From Candidatus Neomarinimicrobiota bacterium (GTDB lineage: Bacteria > Fidelibacterota > Fidelibacteria > Fidelibacterales > Fidelibacteraceae): DNA of 64,000 bases. The number at the start of each line of letters is the position of its first letter. Position 1 is the first letter of the stretch. Under the pieces are notes generated by a model. It worked only from the letters and a program-made list of their open reading frames with translations, was not told the origin of the DNA and searched no databases. The translations under genes and the position numbers were made by a program. Location of the stretch: NCBI GenBank assembly GCA_021157965.1, contig JAGGVO010000015.1:1-64000 (forward strand), given 5' to 3'. This document shows positions 63,711-64,000 of the stretch, in pieces.

Positions 63711-63905
63711 TTAAATTCCCAGCATCCGTTTTACCCGACGTTTTTCAGCACTTGAAACAACCGTGGGTTTTCTCAATGAGCGTTTACGCTTCGTGGTCTT
63801 GGATGTGAGAAGGTGACTGCCGTAAGCTTTCACGCGTTTGATTTTTCCGGTGCCTGTCACTTTAAAGCGTTTTGCGGCACCGCGATTTGTCTTCATTTTG
63901 GGCAT
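63711..63905 (-). CDS. rpmI: 50S ribosomal protein L35
   Basis: A 64-residue L35 with [20 protein letters not shown] and many Lys/Arg residues later on. It follows infC by 15 bp and precedes rplT by 12 bp, in the standard infC-rpmI-rplT order. Length matches the family. Confidence 0.98.
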   Translation of the reverse strand: MPKMKTNRGAAKRFKVTGTGKIKRVKAYGSHLLTSKTTKRKRSLRKPTVVSSAEKRRVKRMLGI

Positions 63906-63920
63906 TGAATGCGACTCCTT

Positions 63921-64000
63921 TCATTTGGCGACGAGATAAGCCGTTAAGAAACGGCCTTCCTGAGATGGTTCACTTTCCATGCGGGCAATATCCGACAATT
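63921..64000 (-). CDS. infC: translation initiation factor IF-3 (C-terminal end only)
   Basis: The last 26 codons of a minus-strand frame end with TGA at 63921-63923; the rest lies beyond the window edge. The end reads LSDIARMESEPSQEGRFLTA, then YLVAK, as in the C-terminal domain of IF-3. The order infC-rpmI-rplT supports the call. Confidence 0.88.
   Translation of the reverse strand, partial: LSDIARMESEPSQEGRFLTAYLVAK

Overview
The window looks like a chromosomal segment of an anaerobic, Gram-negative bacterium of the FCB superphylum, for example the Marinimicrobia / Cloacimonadota / Calditrichota neighbourhood. The phylum is inferred, not proven. The signs are a type IX secretion (T9SS) C-terminal domain with the YPNPFNP motif, an outer-membrane barrel protein ending in Phe, an LptE-like lipoprotein, a TonB-dependent receptor, an OlsF-type ornithine-lipid synthase, pyruvate:ferredoxin oxidoreductase, class I hybrid cluster protein and the redox repressor Rex. 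Shine-Dalgarno sequences are common and often decide the start codon. I see no insertion sequence, prophage, integrase or CRISPR array.

Layout. 1-6.3 kb: a PEGA-domain protein cut by the window edge, a T9SS-exported M28-like protein with a damaged zinc site, an SH3/membrane/Cys-pair protein and a lipoprotein. Between them lie 7-bp-periodic repeats. 6.8-12.5 kb: a tight minus-strand operon rlmN - purine nucleoside phosphorylase - lipoprotein pullulanase - DUF523 - glutaredoxin (apparent ATA start) - M29 aminopeptidase. 12.6-20.6 kb: tRNA-Pro, mrfB-mrfA, tRNA-Ser, then uvrB, a sensorless sigma-54 activator and lptE. The two DNA-excision systems lie side by side. 20.8-31.8 kb: olsF, a Crp/Fnr regulator divergent from hcp with a palindromic operator, an M13 peptidase, ttcA and nifJ.

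32-45.7 kb: a class-I amidotransferase, then a minus-strand cassette of a 1554-residue multi-Fn3 exported protein, a FecR-domain protein and an outer-membrane barrel protein. This cassette is the best candidate for an undescribed envelope system. An HTH-EIIA regulator translationally coupled to a CBS-domain cation/proton antiporter follows, then an aminotransferase and a lipoprotein. 45.7-54 kb: rex and a divergent K+ channel, an MBL/beta-CASP RNase, an orphan PAS histidine kinase, nadA, a cob(I)alamin adenosyltransferase, and the overlapping set rodZ - small lipoprotein - HD protein. 54-56.9 kb: a TPP riboswitch directly in front of a TonB-dependent receptor, then a rhodanese. 56.9-64 kb: the housekeeping block infC-rpmI-rplT-pheS-pheT-(coiled coil)-zapA-rny-folD, read on the minus strand.

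The metabolic picture is fermentative: pyruvate is oxidised with ferredoxin, NADH is sensed by Rex, nitrosative stress is handled by Hcp, peptides and alpha-glucans are degraded by envelope lipoproteins, and thiamine and probably corrinoids are scavenged. Positions of domains are read by eye; no database search was possible.
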